From the NCBI GenBank assembly GCA_965216025.1, contig CBDCEX010000014.1, forward strand, positions 1-64,000: 64,000 nt of DNA, given 5' to 3'. A program made the position numbers and the translations under genes. The notes below the pieces were generated by a model that had not been told where the DNA came from, searched no databases, and worked only from the letters and a program-made list of their open reading frames with translations. Source of the DNA: JADFQT01 sp965216025. Lineage in GTDB: Bacteria > Chloroflexota > Dehalococcoidia > Lucifugimonadales > UBA3495. Positions 35,268 through 44,077 of this stretch are shown one piece after another (the stretch's first letter is position 1; every line of letters starts with the position of its first letter).

Positions 35268-36715
35268 TATTACAACGTCAGTTCAGGGAGGGATGTGGGG
35301 TGATGCCCGCATGGCGGCGCGGCGCTTGGCATGGGAGCGTTTGGCCCGTTCGTTACTGTCCTGCGTATCCTCAAGCCACCGCAGCAACTCGGTTGGCCCG
35401 AACCGTCCCCGGGGCAGCATTTCCCGCACCACCCGGTAGACCTGCGGCCTCGTGATCCGGGGCATCTTTTTCCCCCCAAGCCTGTTGCAGGCTCAGCAGA
35501 AAAGCTCCGCCCAGCAGGCACAGGGCCACGTGGTGATGCCAGCCAGCCCAGGTGCGGGTCTCGTACTCGTCCAGGCCTACGTCGCTTTTCTCCGTCTCAA
35601 ACTCCGTTTCTATACGCCAACGGGAGCCTCCCACGTATGCCAGGGTCTCCAACGGGGTATCCTCCGGAGCATTGGACAGGTAGTAGCGGGGTTCGCTGCC
35701 GTCCCGGTTCCGGCGGTAGACGGCCCAGTGGATTTCGCCGGGCTTGCGCCTGCTGGTCGGTCGCACCCTCTGGGCGCTGAAAAGGTAGCTGCGTGGCCCC
35801 TGGCTTCCCTCGGCCACCGTTATCTCACGCCAGGCCTCCTCCGGCAACTCGTCGCTGCGCTGCTCCATGGTCCGGCGCTGACCGTCTCGCAGCCTGGGTT
35901 TGCGGGGACGCCCGAATCCCTGATACTCCGCACTGGTCCAGGCAGGCTCCGGCGGCCACACCGTAAAGCCGGACGGAACGTCCAGCACGTACCACATCCC
36001 CAAGGCCGCCAGGCCCTCCCGGAAGGACGGCGACATCCCGAAGGCGTCGTCCGCCGCGACCCATCCAGCCTTCAGGTGGCCCCGCTCCTGTGCCCGCCCC
36101 ACCATCTCCAAGGCCAACTCCGTCTTGGACCGGTAGCCCTGCCTATCCTCCGGCACACCCGCCGCCTCACAATCTTTGTCCGAGGTCCAACTCTCGGGCA
36201 GATACAGCCCCTTGTCCACCAATGCCCGTCCCAACGGGCTGACATAGGCCAGGAACATCCCCGCCTGGCAGTTGGCCACCTTCCCCAGCCTCCCGCAGTA
36301 CTGCCGGGCCACTCCCACCGACTTCCTCCCCTGCTTGGGAAAGTCGCTGCCGTCCAGCACCCACACGCCTTCCGGATGCTCCAGCCGGGTGGAGGTACTC
36401 CTGCAGCCGTCCTATAATCACCTCATCGTCCCAGGGAGAATCGGTGAGAAACCGCTGCATCCCTCGGGCTGACCCCGGAACCGTCTCCGACAGGTTCTCA
36501 GCGTTGCGCCGCTCCCCAGACTGTACCAGCAGGGCCTGGAGATAATGACCGCTGTGCTCCCGCGTCTCCCGGCGGCCAAACAGCGGCGCGAAGTAAGCGT
36601 GAAAATCCCGAAATGACCCGTACACCTGCTCGAAAGCTGCCGCATCCACATCCCCACCTCACCTGCCTATTCCCAGCTACACAGTCATTCTATCAAACTA
36701 ACTGACGTTGTAATA
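35268..36715 (-). mobile_element. IS701-family element, copy A
   Basis: The ends are inverted repeats TATTACAACGTCAGTT and mirror, flanked by CTAG at 35264-35267 and 36716-36719, a 4-bp target of the YTAR type known for IS701. The right CTAG is also the left boundary of the IS1182 element, so this copy jumped into the edge of that element. Confidence 0.9.
35283..36649 (-). pseudogene. IS701-family transposase, frameshifted (copy A)
   Basis: The frame starts at GTG 36649 (DAAAFEQVYGSFRDFHAYF) and shifts near 36390 after RLQEYLH (one base lost relative to copy B). It continues with VWVLDGSDFPKQGRKSVGVA, GMFLAYVSPLGRALVDKG and SRWRIETEFETEKSDVGLDE. A second shift at the G6A5 run near 35470 leads to the true C-terminus (MPRITRPQVYRVVREMLPRG). 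That second shift is shared with copy B. At least the first shift should kill this copy. Confidence 0.88.
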
Positions 36716-38512
36716 CTAGAAGCCCGGCTGAAAAGCCCTGCTGTGACGAGATGAGGTGGAGGATAACCAGTGGACTGGGCCAAGTCTGAGACTAAGGGCG
36801 ACCCATCTGGCCGCGGCCAATATGAATTGGGCAGTAACGATGGGCGACCCGGCGGCGAGCCGGTCCGGTCTATTCTCTGGTTTATTGGGGGAGGAGCCTG
36901 AAGCCTGGGACATCATCCCCATCCTGGTAGCCACCAGGGTCAGGTTGGCCACCGTGGCTGCCAGGAGTAGCTGAAAGAGGGTCTTGGCCCGACCAAAGTA
37001 GCGAGATTGGCGGACCCCCAGTTGCACCAGCCGAGCCAGGCGATGCTCGACCACCTGCCGCCGGCTGCGGTATTCGGCGAAGCTCTCACTTTTCTGGAAG
37101 GCCCGGGCTTGTTGCAGGAGCGCCTCTTGGGGATGGAGAGTCACCGTACGGCCTTTGCCCTCTCCAGCTGCCACGCACTGGGACCGCAGGGGGCATACGC
37201 CACAGACCGCCGGGTCGAATTGAAAACTCTGGGCCGGATAGGTCTGACCCAACCGGTTGGTCCGGGTGCCGAAGGTCCGCAAGGTGTGGGTAACATTACC
37301 GGCTGGGCAGGTGACGGTGCCGGCCGCCAGGTCGATCTGGAAGTCCTCTTTGGGGAAGTGGTCTTTTCTGGGACGACCCGGCACCTTGGCTATTAGCGTC
37401 CGACCGGCATCGGCAAAGGCCTGCCGCGTCCCGCCATCCCCATAGGCCGCATCCCCAATGGTCTCCTCCACAGCTATGCCCGTGTTCTCTTCACTCTGCT
37501 CCACCAGTTCCAGGACTCCGGTGTTGTCACCGGCATTGTCGGGCAGGATATCTACCGCGGTCACTAGTTGGGAATCGGTATCCACCACCACGGCAGCCTT
37601 ATGTCCGTCGAAGCGTTTGCTGCTGCTTTTGCGCCCATGGCGCATCTCCGGGTCGTGCGCCGAAGGGACCCGGTCCCGGCTTACGCCATCCCTCAGGGCC
37701 GGACCATCCTCCTGCCGTTCCACATCTTGCAAGAGGAGTTGCCCCAAGAGTTCCGCTGCTTCTCCAATAGCCTGGCGCTCAGGACTATCTGCGGGAAATC
37801 TACCTTGGGCCTGACGGGCCAGTTCCAATACCAGGTCAGCATCGGCTACTATCTTCTGCAGTAAGGCTTGCCGCTCTTTCTTGTTGTCCCAGTCAATCCC
37901 CGCCTCTCCCTTCACACTGGAGCCAAAGTAAAGCTCCAGGCCGTGTCTCAAGGCCCACTCCTCGGCCCGGGTCCCATCCAGTTGGGCCAGTGCCCGGACC
38001 ACCTGGACTATGCCGTCGGCCAGCAGGTTGTAGGTGTCCTTGACCGCTCCCCGGCCCAGAATGTAGGTGGTGTCCACCGCCACCTTCATCCGCCGTCCTT
38101 TCAGGCAGCCGGTCTGCCGGGCGAATTGGAGGCTGCGCTGAAAGACGGCCCGCACCCGGTCGTGGAGGATCAGCTGGGCTCGAAACAGTTGCAGGGTGCT
38201 CTTGGCAAATGGCCGGTCCTCCACCTCAATCCCCAACGCCACCTTCCACCGGATATCGAAGTCCGCCCTCTGCTTGGCTTCCAGGTCGCTCACTTTGTCG
38301 TAGGCCTGCAGCAACAGCGCGGTGGCCACCAGACTGGGCGGCACGCTATCCCGGCCATTGTCCGGGCAATACAGTTCGGCGAAGTATTCGTCTCGAAATA
38401 GCTGACCCCGCAGGGAGGCCAGGAAGCCGTAGAAGGAGCCGCGGCCCAAATAGTCCAGGTAGAGATGGTCCGCTTCCAGGAGTCCTCGCTGTGCCGGCCT
38501 TACTCCCAGCAT
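36716..38512 (-). CDS. IS1182-family transposase
   Basis: 598 residues from ATG 38512 behind GGGGGAGG. IS1182 features: SFYGFLASLRGQLFRDEYFA, ADFDIRWKVALGIEVEDRPF, MKVAVDTTYILGRGAVKDTY, GHKAAVVVDTDSQLVTAVDI and the cysteine-rich VTCPAGN...CGVCPLRSQC before the C-terminal ESFAEYRSRRQVVEHRLARL. The TAG stop (36716-36718) falls in the flanking CTAG, so the element relies on its target duplication to end its own gene. No internal stop is present. Confidence 0.92.
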   Translation of the reverse strand: MLGVRPAQRGLLEADHLYLDYLGRGSFYGFLASLRGQLFRDEYFAELYCPDNGRDSVPPSLVATALLLQAYDKVSDLEAKQRADFDIRWKVALGIEVEDRPFAKSTLQLFRAQLILHDRVRAVFQRSLQFARQTGCLKGRRMKVAVDTTYILGRGAVKDTYNLLADGIVQVVRALAQLDGTRAEEWALRHGLELYFGSSVKGEAGIDWDNKKERQALLQKIVADADLVLELARQAQGRFPADSPERQAIGEAAELLGQLLLQDVERQEDGPALRDGVSRDRVPSAHDPEMRHGRKSSSKRFDGHKAAVVVDTDSQLVTAVDILPDNAGDNTGVLELVEQSEENTGIAVEETIGDAAYGDGGTRQAFADAGRTLIAKVPGRPRKDHFPKEDFQIDLAAGTVTCPAGNVTHTLRTFGTRTNRLGQTYPAQSFQFDPAVCGVCPLRSQCVAAGEGKGRTVTLHPQEALLQQARAFQKSESFAEYRSRRQVVEHRLARLVQLGVRQSRYFGRAKTLFQLLLAATVANLTLVATRMGMMSQASGSSPNKPENRPDRLAAGSPIVTAQFILAAARWVALSLRLGPVHWLSSTSSRHSRAFQPGF

Positions 38513-38605
38513 CCTCAACCTCCCCCACCCCTTTAATTCTCCGGTTTAATTCTACTGCCAATTATATCGGGCTGCCTGGGGTCAAGGCACTTTTCGGCCG
38601 GAGTT
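36720..38605 (-). mobile_element. IS1182-family element
   Basis: Ends read inward from flanking CTAG tetranucleotides (36716-36719 and 38606-38609): left AAGCCCGGCTGAAAAG, right (reverse complement) AACTCCGGCCGAAAAG, 13 of 16 matching. It carries one intact transposase gene. The left CTAG served as the target of the IS701 copy next door. Confidence 0.88.
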
Positions 38606-38660
38606 CTAGGTGCCCACCGGGCCCGCTTTTCCGAGGCAGAACAGTCCTTTAATCCAGCTA

Positions 38661-38756
38661 ATGCCAAGTCTGCCTAAAGTCCGCATGAAAGTCCTGGGTT
38701 ATTCAATAGGGGCATTAACTGGAGATGCGCTCTTCATTCGGATTTGGTGTAACTTT
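38661..38756. mobile_element. Miniature element, copy B
   Basis: About 96 bases matching copy A (34401-34530) in the same direction: CCAAGTCTGCCT, CCGCATG.AAGT.CTGGGTT, GGAGATGCGCTCTTCATT and GGATTTGGT. It is shorter in the middle and has weaker ends (AATGCCAA...TTGGTGTAA). The two copies flank the IS701/IS1182 block. Confidence 0.7.
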
Positions 38757-38772
38757 CGGGGGATTAGTAAAT

Positions 38773-38809
38773 CAATCAAAATGTCATCCCGAGCCCTTCG
38801 GAATGACAT
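38773..38809 (-). terminator. Rho-independent terminator of the aldehyde dehydrogenase gene
   Basis: On the minus strand a 12-bp stem (ATGTCATTCCGA with TCGGGATGACAT, one G.T pair) with a 5-base loop is followed by TTTTGATTGATTT. It lies 68 bases after the dehydrogenase stop. Confidence 0.65.
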
Positions 38810-38876
38810 GGGTTCTTTTGAGAGAGACTCTTACAGCTCCAAAGACGGTTTTGCAGAATCTAGATAAATCCGCAGT

Positions 38877-40373
38877 CTAAATAAATGGGGCTTGGGCCCG
38901 GGCTTCATCCGCGTAGTCGATGTAAACTGTGATCACCTCGCTGAAGAAGTCCACTGCCTCCACGCCCTGTTCCCGCTGTCCAACCCCGGAAGACTTCAGC
39001 CCACCGAAGGGCAGATGGACCTCGCCACCCAGGGTTGGCGCGTTCACGTGAACCATGCCGGCCTCCACGGTGTTGATGTAGCGGAAGGCCCGGGGCAGGT
39101 CTCGGGTGTAAACTGAGGAGGACAGGCCGAACTGGACGTCGTTGGAGATCCGAACCGCGTCGTCCAAGTCCTCAGCCCGAAACACCGTCAAAACCGGGCC
39201 GAATATCTCCTCCTGGGCGATACGCATGTCGGGGGACACTTCGGTGAAAATTGTCGGTTCGACGTAATAGCCTTGGGAGTAGGCCCCTTCGCTCAAGGCA
39301 TGACCCCCGTATGCCAACCTGGCTCCTTCTTCGGCGCCGATTCCGATGTACTCCATCACCTTCTGGAGCTGGGACTCGCTGGACAGGGGGCTTATATCAA
39401 CCTCTGGGTCCAGTCCGTCGCCAATCTTGAGTTTGGCGGTACGGTCTAACAGCTGGTCCATGAACTCATCGTAGATTCCTTCCTCGACAATCACCCGACT
39501 GGTGGCGGTGCATCGCTGGCCCGTGGAGCCAAAGGCCCCCTGGACGATTCCTCCCAGAGCTTTGTCCAGGTCGGCGTCGGCCAGCAGAATGACGGCGTTT
39601 TTGCCGCCCATCTCGCACTGCATTTTTTTCAGCAGCCTGGCCCCGGCACTGTAAATTCCGGTGCCGATTTCGGTGGAGCCGGTAAAAGAGATGCCCCGCA
39701 CCTGCGGGCTTTCCACCAGGGCATTACCCACCGAAGACCCGGGGCCGGTGATCAGGTTCAAAACGCCCGGCGGAAGCCCAGCTGCCTCAAATACCTCCAC
39801 CAGTTTGACCGCGCTGAGGGGCGTGGCCGAGGCTGGCTTTAGCACCACCGTGTTGCCGCAGATGAGCGCGGGAGCCAGCTTCCAGGCTGGAATGGCGATG
39901 GGAAAATTCCAGGGAGTGATGATCGCCACTACTCCCAAAGGTCGGCGCACGGTATAGGCAATGGTGTTGGGCAGCTCCGACGGAGTGGTGTAACCGAACA
40001 TGCGGCGACCTTCTCCAGCGGCGTATTCGATTATGTTCATGGCCCGCCTTACCTCACCGCGAGCATCGGCCAGGGGCTTTCCTTCCTCGATGGTTATGGT
40101 TCGGGCGAACTCCTCGGACCGTTTGCCCAAGATGTCCAGCGCCCGGTAGAGGACTTGCGCCCGAGCCGGAGCCGGCGTGCCAGCCCAGCCGGATAATGCC
40201 TCCTGCGCCGCCGCTACTGCCCGGGCCACATCTGCCGGCGTGGAAATCTGGAATTCCCCCAGCACGGTGCTCTTGCTAGCCGGACTGGTGATGGTGTAGG
40301 TCTGGCCGGAATCAGAGTCTAGCCACTGGCCTCCAAGATAATTTTGGTAGGTTTCTACCTGCTGGTCCACCAT
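38877..40373 (-). CDS. NAD(P)-dependent aldehyde dehydrogenase
   Basis: 498 residues from ATG 40373, behind TAGGAG. The dehydrogenase core is complete: N156 (IITPWNFPIAIPAWK), SFTGSTEIG in the nucleotide loop, general base E254 (MQCEMGGKNAVI) and nucleophile C288 (FGSTGQRCTATSR). The C-terminal PFGGLKSSGVGQREQG is typical of the succinate-semialdehyde/alpha-ketoglutarate-semialdehyde branch. It oxidises an aldehyde to an acid in the cytoplasm; substrate unknown. A terminator follows. Confidence 0.93.
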   Translation of the reverse strand: MVDQQVETYQNYLGGQWLDSDSGQTYTITSPASKSTVLGEFQISTPADVARAVAAAQEALSGWAGTPAPARAQVLYRALDILGKRSEEFARTITIEEGKPLADARGEVRRAMNIIEYAAGEGRRMFGYTTPSELPNTIAYTVRRPLGVVAIITPWNFPIAIPAWKLAPALICGNTVVLKPASATPLSAVKLVEVFEAAGLPPGVLNLITGPGSSVGNALVESPQVRGISFTGSTEIGTGIYSAGARLLKKMQCEMGGKNAVILLADADLDKALGGIVQGAFGSTGQRCTATSRVIVEEGIYDEFMDQLLDRTAKLKIGDGLDPEVDISPLSSESQLQKVMEYIGIGAEEGARLAYGGHALSEGAYSQGYYVEPTIFTEVSPDMRIAQEEIFGPVLTVFRAEDLDDAVRISNDVQFGLSSSVYTRDLPRAFRYINTVEAGMVHVNAPTLGGEVHLPFGGLKSSGVGQREQGVEAVDFFSEVITVYIDYADEARAQAPFI

Positions 40374-40421
40374 GATTGTTCTCCTATTCCTGACCATTGC
40401 TCCTTCCAGGAGATGCCCTTG

Positions 40422-40595
40422 ATGAAAACATTGGGGAAGGTTGCGATAATCACCGTTGGGGCAACCGGCGTTGGTAACCCCACGGCGCTGGCTCTATATC
40501 TCAAACCTTCGGCGGCCCAGATGTTGGCAATTCTGGGTCACCCCGGTCTTGGGCCCCGCCGGTCACCCATTAACGGATTGGGCTATTTTGGCTAA
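40422..40595 (+). pseudogene. N-terminal stub of a short-chain dehydrogenase (SDR)
   Basis: CCAGGAGATGCCCTTG precedes an ATG at 40422, and the first residues MKTLGKVAIITVGATGVGN match the SDR start G-K-V-A-I-(I/V)-T-G-x-x-x-G-I-G, with valine for one glycine. Homology ends after about 27 residues (PTALALYL). The frame then runs into unrelated sequence and stops at 40593-40595, inside the end of the converging oxidoreductase gene. This is a promoter-side fragment of a deleted gene. Confidence 0.6.
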
Positions 40596-41522
40596 AACCG
40601 CCAAGGTTCGGTCGCGAGACGCCTCGCGGTCGCCCCCAGCGGGCACTGGTGAGGCCAGTATTTCCGTCGCCCCTATGGAAAACAGGTCCTGCAGTCCTTC
40701 TGTTACCCGGCTCTCGTCGCCCCACACAGCTACAGCGTCTACCATACTGTCGCTCCAGACACCCTGGGACACTTCGGGAAATCCGGCCCCGGTGAACATA
40801 TTTTGGTAGAAGGGAGAGCGGGCGAAACCAGCGAACTGCTGGCGCACCGCCTCGCGGGCCTCGTCTGGGTTGTCGTGGACGCATACCGGCACCTGAACTA
40901 CCAGGGGAGGCACCGGGCGGTCTGCCAGCTCGGCTCCCCTCCGCATAGCGGGTAAAGCCACGTCTCGCAGGTAAAATCCGGGACAGACCCAGCTAATAGC
41001 GCCATCGGCCTCCGCCCCACAAAGCTGATAGGCGCTTGGGCCCAGGGCCGCCGCCATCACCGGCACCTGCACGGGGGAGGGGATGCTGCTGTGGGCCTGA
41101 TAGTACCGTCCGGAAAAGTCCACCGTTCCTTGCTGCAATAGAGCCTTTTCAATACGTAAGTATTCCCGCAGGTGGGCCAGGGGAGCCCGGAAGTCAGCGC
41201 CAAAGGTCTGCTCCATACCACCCCGTCCGCTGGTACCCAGCCCTAACCGGAAGCGACCTGGGGCCAGCTGGGCCAGCACCAGCACTTGCTGAGCCACCGC
41301 TATGGGATGGCGGGGAAATATTTGGGTGATGGCGGTGCCGAGCATAATATTCTGGGTCCGGCCGGCCGCGGCAGCGAACACACTGAGGCTGTCCCCGCCG
41401 GAGGCGCTGCCGCTGGTCATCCAGGCGGCGCTGAAGCCTCGTCCCTCCAGGTCTTCGATGGCGGCTAGGGCGGCGCTGCTATCGGGGGCGGTTATCGCCA
41501 CGCCAATTCTCTTTTCAGCCAT
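40563..41522 (-). CDS. LLM-class flavin/F420-dependent oxidoreductase
   Basis: 319 residues. Luciferase-like barrel features: RIGVAITAPDSSAALAAIED, IMLGTAITQIFPRHPIAVAQ, LAQLAPGRFRLGLGTSGRGG and ADGAISWVCPGFYLRD. It resembles F420-dependent members (MER/FGD-like) more than the other two luciferase-like enzymes in the window. The substrate is unknown. It is transcribed toward the SDR stub and the aldehyde dehydrogenase gene. Confidence 0.9.
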   Translation of the reverse strand: MAEKRIGVAITAPDSSAALAAIEDLEGRGFSAAWMTSGSASGGDSLSVFAAAAGRTQNIMLGTAITQIFPRHPIAVAQQVLVLAQLAPGRFRLGLGTSGRGGMEQTFGADFRAPLAHLREYLRIEKALLQQGTVDFSGRYYQAHSSIPSPVQVPVMAAALGPSAYQLCGAEADGAISWVCPGFYLRDVALPAMRRGAELADRPVPPLVVQVPVCVHDNPDEAREAVRQQFAGFARSPFYQNMFTGAGFPEVSQGVWSDSMVDAVAVWGDESRVTEGLQDLFSIGATEILASPVPAGGDREASRDRTLAVLAKIAQSVNG

Positions 41523-41835
41523 TTTCTCTCCTGCAAAGGTGTATTATACAGCCCAACAGCCGGGCTGGGTTATCCATCTGGAAGCGCCGGGTTTTCGCCG
41601 GACACAACTACCTTGACCGCAGGAAGTAACATATCATCAGGAAGCCGCCTGGACTGGCCCTCAGCACCAGCGGTTAGGGGTTCAGTTCGTTGGACCGTTA
41701 GCCGATAGGGATTACCCGGGAGTATCAGTTCCCTCCCTAGCCCTGGCGATTAGGCGTCAGTGACTGTAGGATGCTGGGTGAGGAAGCGGGCCTTTAGGGC
41801 CACGATGTCGAAGGAGCCCTTAAGGAGGATCGATA
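41523..41835. other. Intergenic stretch
   Basis: About 310 bases between the divergent oxidoreductase and MsrB genes. It should hold both promoters, but no strong hexamer pair or repeat was recognised. Confidence 0.4.
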
Positions 41836-42207
41836 ATGGACAACCCCGGCTACAATCCGCTTTCCGCGGAAGAACGGTTTGTGATCGAACGGAAGGGAAC
41901 AGAGGACCCTTTTAGTGGAGAGTATGACGACTTCTACGAGGAGGGGGTTTTTACCTGCCGTCGTTGCAATGCCAAACTCTATCGGTCCCGCGACAAGTTT
42001 GACGCTCATTGCGGCTGGCCGGCGTTCGATCAAGAGATTTCAGGCGCGGTAAACCGAATTCCTGATCCAGACGGTTCCCGCACCGAGATAGAGTGCGCCA
42101 ACTGCGGAGGTCATCTGGGACACGTATTCTTGGGCGAAGGCTTCACCGATTCCAACGCCCGTCACTGCGTGAACTCCCTCTCGATGAGGTTTGTGCCATC
42201 GGATTAG
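41836..42207 (+). CDS. msrB: Peptide-methionine (R)-S-oxide reductase
   Basis: 123 residues, ATG behind TAAGGAGG. MsrB hallmarks: zinc cysteines C41/C44 (FTCRRCNAKLY) and C87/C90 (ECANCGGHLGHVF), FDAHCGWPAFD, and catalytic C111 in ARHCVNSLSMRF. Repairs methionine-R-sulfoxide in oxidised proteins using thioredoxin. Length is normal and a selenocysteine is not used at the active site. The ISAs1 element inserted 73 bases after its stop. Confidence 0.95.
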   Translation: MDNPGYNPLSAEERFVIERKGTEDPFSGEYDDFYEEGVFTCRRCNAKLYRSRDKFDAHCGWPAFDQEISGAVNRIPDPDGSRTEIECANCGGHLGHVFLGEGFTDSNARHCVNSLSMRFVPSD

Positions 42208-42280
42208 CGGTCGGCATCCCAGCCGTTTCGGGTCGAATCGATCGGCAGTCTCGAAACGAATAGGTAACTACCCGGTTGCC

Positions 42281-43511
42281 CAGGGCAATCGCGTCTTATT
42301 ATCTTTCTTAAATTTGTTTAAAATAGTAATCATCATGACGAAACTAGGGAGGGGTAGTGATGGTTCAGGCAACAGGCGCACCCATCGCCGAATACTTCGC
42401 GGCGTTGGACGACCCGAGGATTGATCGTACCAAGCGGCACAAACTTTTGGATATCGTCACCATTGCCCTTTGTGCCACCATCTGCGGCGCTGATTCTTGG
42501 GTGGATATCGAGCTCTTCGGCAACTGTAAAGAGGAGTGGTTCAAGTCCTTTCTGGAGTTGCCCAACGGTATCCCTTCCCATGATACCTTCGGCGACGTCT
42601 TCGCCCGCCTGGACCCAGAGCAGTTTCAACGCTGTTTCATGGAGTGGGTCCAAGCCGTAGCCCAAGTCACCCAAGGCGAAGTGGTGGCCATCGACGGCAA
42701 GACGGTACGGCGCTCCCACGACCGTACCCTGGGCAAAAAGGCCATTCACATGGTCAACGTGTGGGCCTCGTCCCATGGCTTGGCGCTGGGCCAGACCAAG
42801 GTGGACGAGAAGTCCAATGAAATCACCGCCATCCCCAAGTTGCTACAGCTGCTGGAGCTCGCCGGTTGCATCATCACCATCGACGCCATGGGCTGCCAGA
42901 GGGAGATAGCCCGGGAGATCATTGAGGCTCAGGCCGACTATCTGCTGGCGGTGAAGGAGAATCAAGGCCGGCTGTACGATGACGTTCGCGACCTTTTCGA
43001 GGGCGCCGAGGAATACGACTTCGAGGGCGTCCCCTATGACTTCGCCCGCACGCTGAACAAGGGCCACGGCCGCCTGGAAACCCGTCAATGCTGGGTCATC
43101 ACGGACCCGGACTGCCTGGACTATCTGCAAAACCGGCAGCAGTGGGCCAACCTCAACGCCGTGGTTAAGGTCACGGCTCAGCGGGAGACGGCAACCGGGA
43201 CCACGGTCCACTCTCGCTACTATATCAGCAGTCTGGCCAGGCCTGCCCAGACTTTGTTGGAGGTCACCCGCCGACACTGGGGCATAGAAAACAGCTTGCA
43301 CTGGTCTTTGGATGTTACCTTTCGAGAAGATCACAGCCTGGTACGTAAGGATAATGGGCCTCAAAACCTGGCAGTCCTGCGCCAGATAGCCCTCAATTTG
43401 CTGAAGCAGGAGTCCAGCCTTAAACGGGGACTTCAAGGTAAACGGCTGAAAGCTGGCTGGGTTGAGGATTACCTACTCAAAGTGCTCCTTGGTTAAGACG
43501 CGATTGCCCTG
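42281..43511 (+). mobile_element. ISAs1-family element
   Basis: Terminal inverted repeats CAGGGCAATCGCGTCTTA (42281-42298) and the mirror at 43494-43511 enclose one transposase. The flanking tens CCCGGTTGCC and CCCAGTGGCC match at 8 of 10, so the target duplication is imperfect or has drifted. The same ends bound the 186-bp miniature element at 23810-23995. Confidence 0.92.
42360..43496 (+). CDS. ISAs1-family transposase
   Basis: 378 residues from ATG 42360 (a GTG just before it at 42357 is also possible) behind GGGAGGGG. ISAs1 hallmarks: IAEYFAALDDPRIDRTKRHK, ATICGADSWVDIELFG, EVVAIDGKTVRRSHDR (first Asp), ITIDAMGCQREIAREII (second Asp), ADYLLAVKENQGRLY, and VTRRHWGIENSLHWSLDVTF (Glu). The frame is intact and could mobilise the miniature copy at 23810-23995. 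Confidence 0.95.
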   Translation: MVQATGAPIAEYFAALDDPRIDRTKRHKLLDIVTIALCATICGADSWVDIELFGNCKEEWFKSFLELPNGIPSHDTFGDVFARLDPEQFQRCFMEWVQAVAQVTQGEVVAIDGKTVRRSHDRTLGKKAIHMVNVWASSHGLALGQTKVDEKSNEITAIPKLLQLLELAGCIITIDAMGCQREIAREIIEAQADYLLAVKENQGRLYDDVRDLFEGAEEYDFEGVPYDFARTLNKGHGRLETRQCWVITDPDCLDYLQNRQQWANLNAVVKVTAQRETATGTTVHSRYYISSLARPAQTLLEVTRRHWGIENSLHWSLDVTFREDHSLVRKDNGPQNLAVLRQIALNLLKQESSLKRGLQGKRLKAGWVEDYLLKVLLG

Positions 43512-43620
43512 CCCAGTGGCCCGGCCTTTTGACATTCTCGGCAAATGTGAATATCGTTGATCCAGCAAAGCTGCTCAATTTCGAAGACCTTCTGGAAACC
43601 AGCAAGAATGGAGGGGAGAA

Positions 43621-44031
43621 ATGGCCAAGCAGGGTGTGGTGCCCGATGAGTTGACCAAGCCTTTCTGGGAAGCCGCCAACGAGGGGCGGCTGGTGATCCA
43701 GAACTGTAAAGCCTGCAACCGGCTCCAGCATCCGCCGGCGCCGGCGTGTAGTCAATGTGGTTCGAGGGACGACCTGGAATGGAAAGGGATGAGTGGGCGG
43801 GGCAAGATCTACAACTACGGGGTGGTGTACGATTGCCCAATCAGACTGCTTCAGGAGGATCAACCGTTCAACCTGGCGGTGATAATGCTGGACGAGGACC
43901 CGGGAATCCAGATGTACTCCCACCTGCCCGGAACTCCGGTGGATGAGGTTCCAGTAGGAGCCGGGGTAGAGGTCGTGTTCGAGGCAACCGCCAACGGTCA
44001 AAAGGTGCCCGAGTGGCGGGTAGTAGGCTAG
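43621..44031 (+). CDS. DUF35 OB-fold/zinc-ribbon acyl-CoA-associated protein
   Basis: 136 residues, ATG behind GGAGGGGAG. An N-terminal rubredoxin-like zinc ribbon (C-x2-C at CKACNRLQHPP and CSQCGSRDDLEW) is followed by an OB-fold with GRGKIYNYGVV and EVPVGAGVEVVFE. DUF35 proteins form complexes with thiolase-like enzymes and help bind acyl-CoA. The thiolase gene begins 46 bases downstream. A similar pair occurs at 60643-63422. Confidence 0.9.
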   Translation: MAKQGVVPDELTKPFWEAANEGRLVIQNCKACNRLQHPPAPACSQCGSRDDLEWKGMSGRGKIYNYGVVYDCPIRLLQEDQPFNLAVIMLDEDPGIQMYSHLPGTPVDEVPVGAGVEVVFEATANGQKVPEWRVVG

Positions 44032-44077
44032 ACCCACTTATTTATCCAGATTAAGAGCTCTTAAAAAGGAGTGAACC

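Noticed and set aside
35452..36417. 321-codon plus-strand ORF
   Set aside because: Shadow of the IS701 transposase on the other strand.
41836..42207. MsrB as a second selenoprotein
   Set aside because: The catalytic position is an ordinary cysteine codon (ARHCVNS) and no TGA interrupts the gene.
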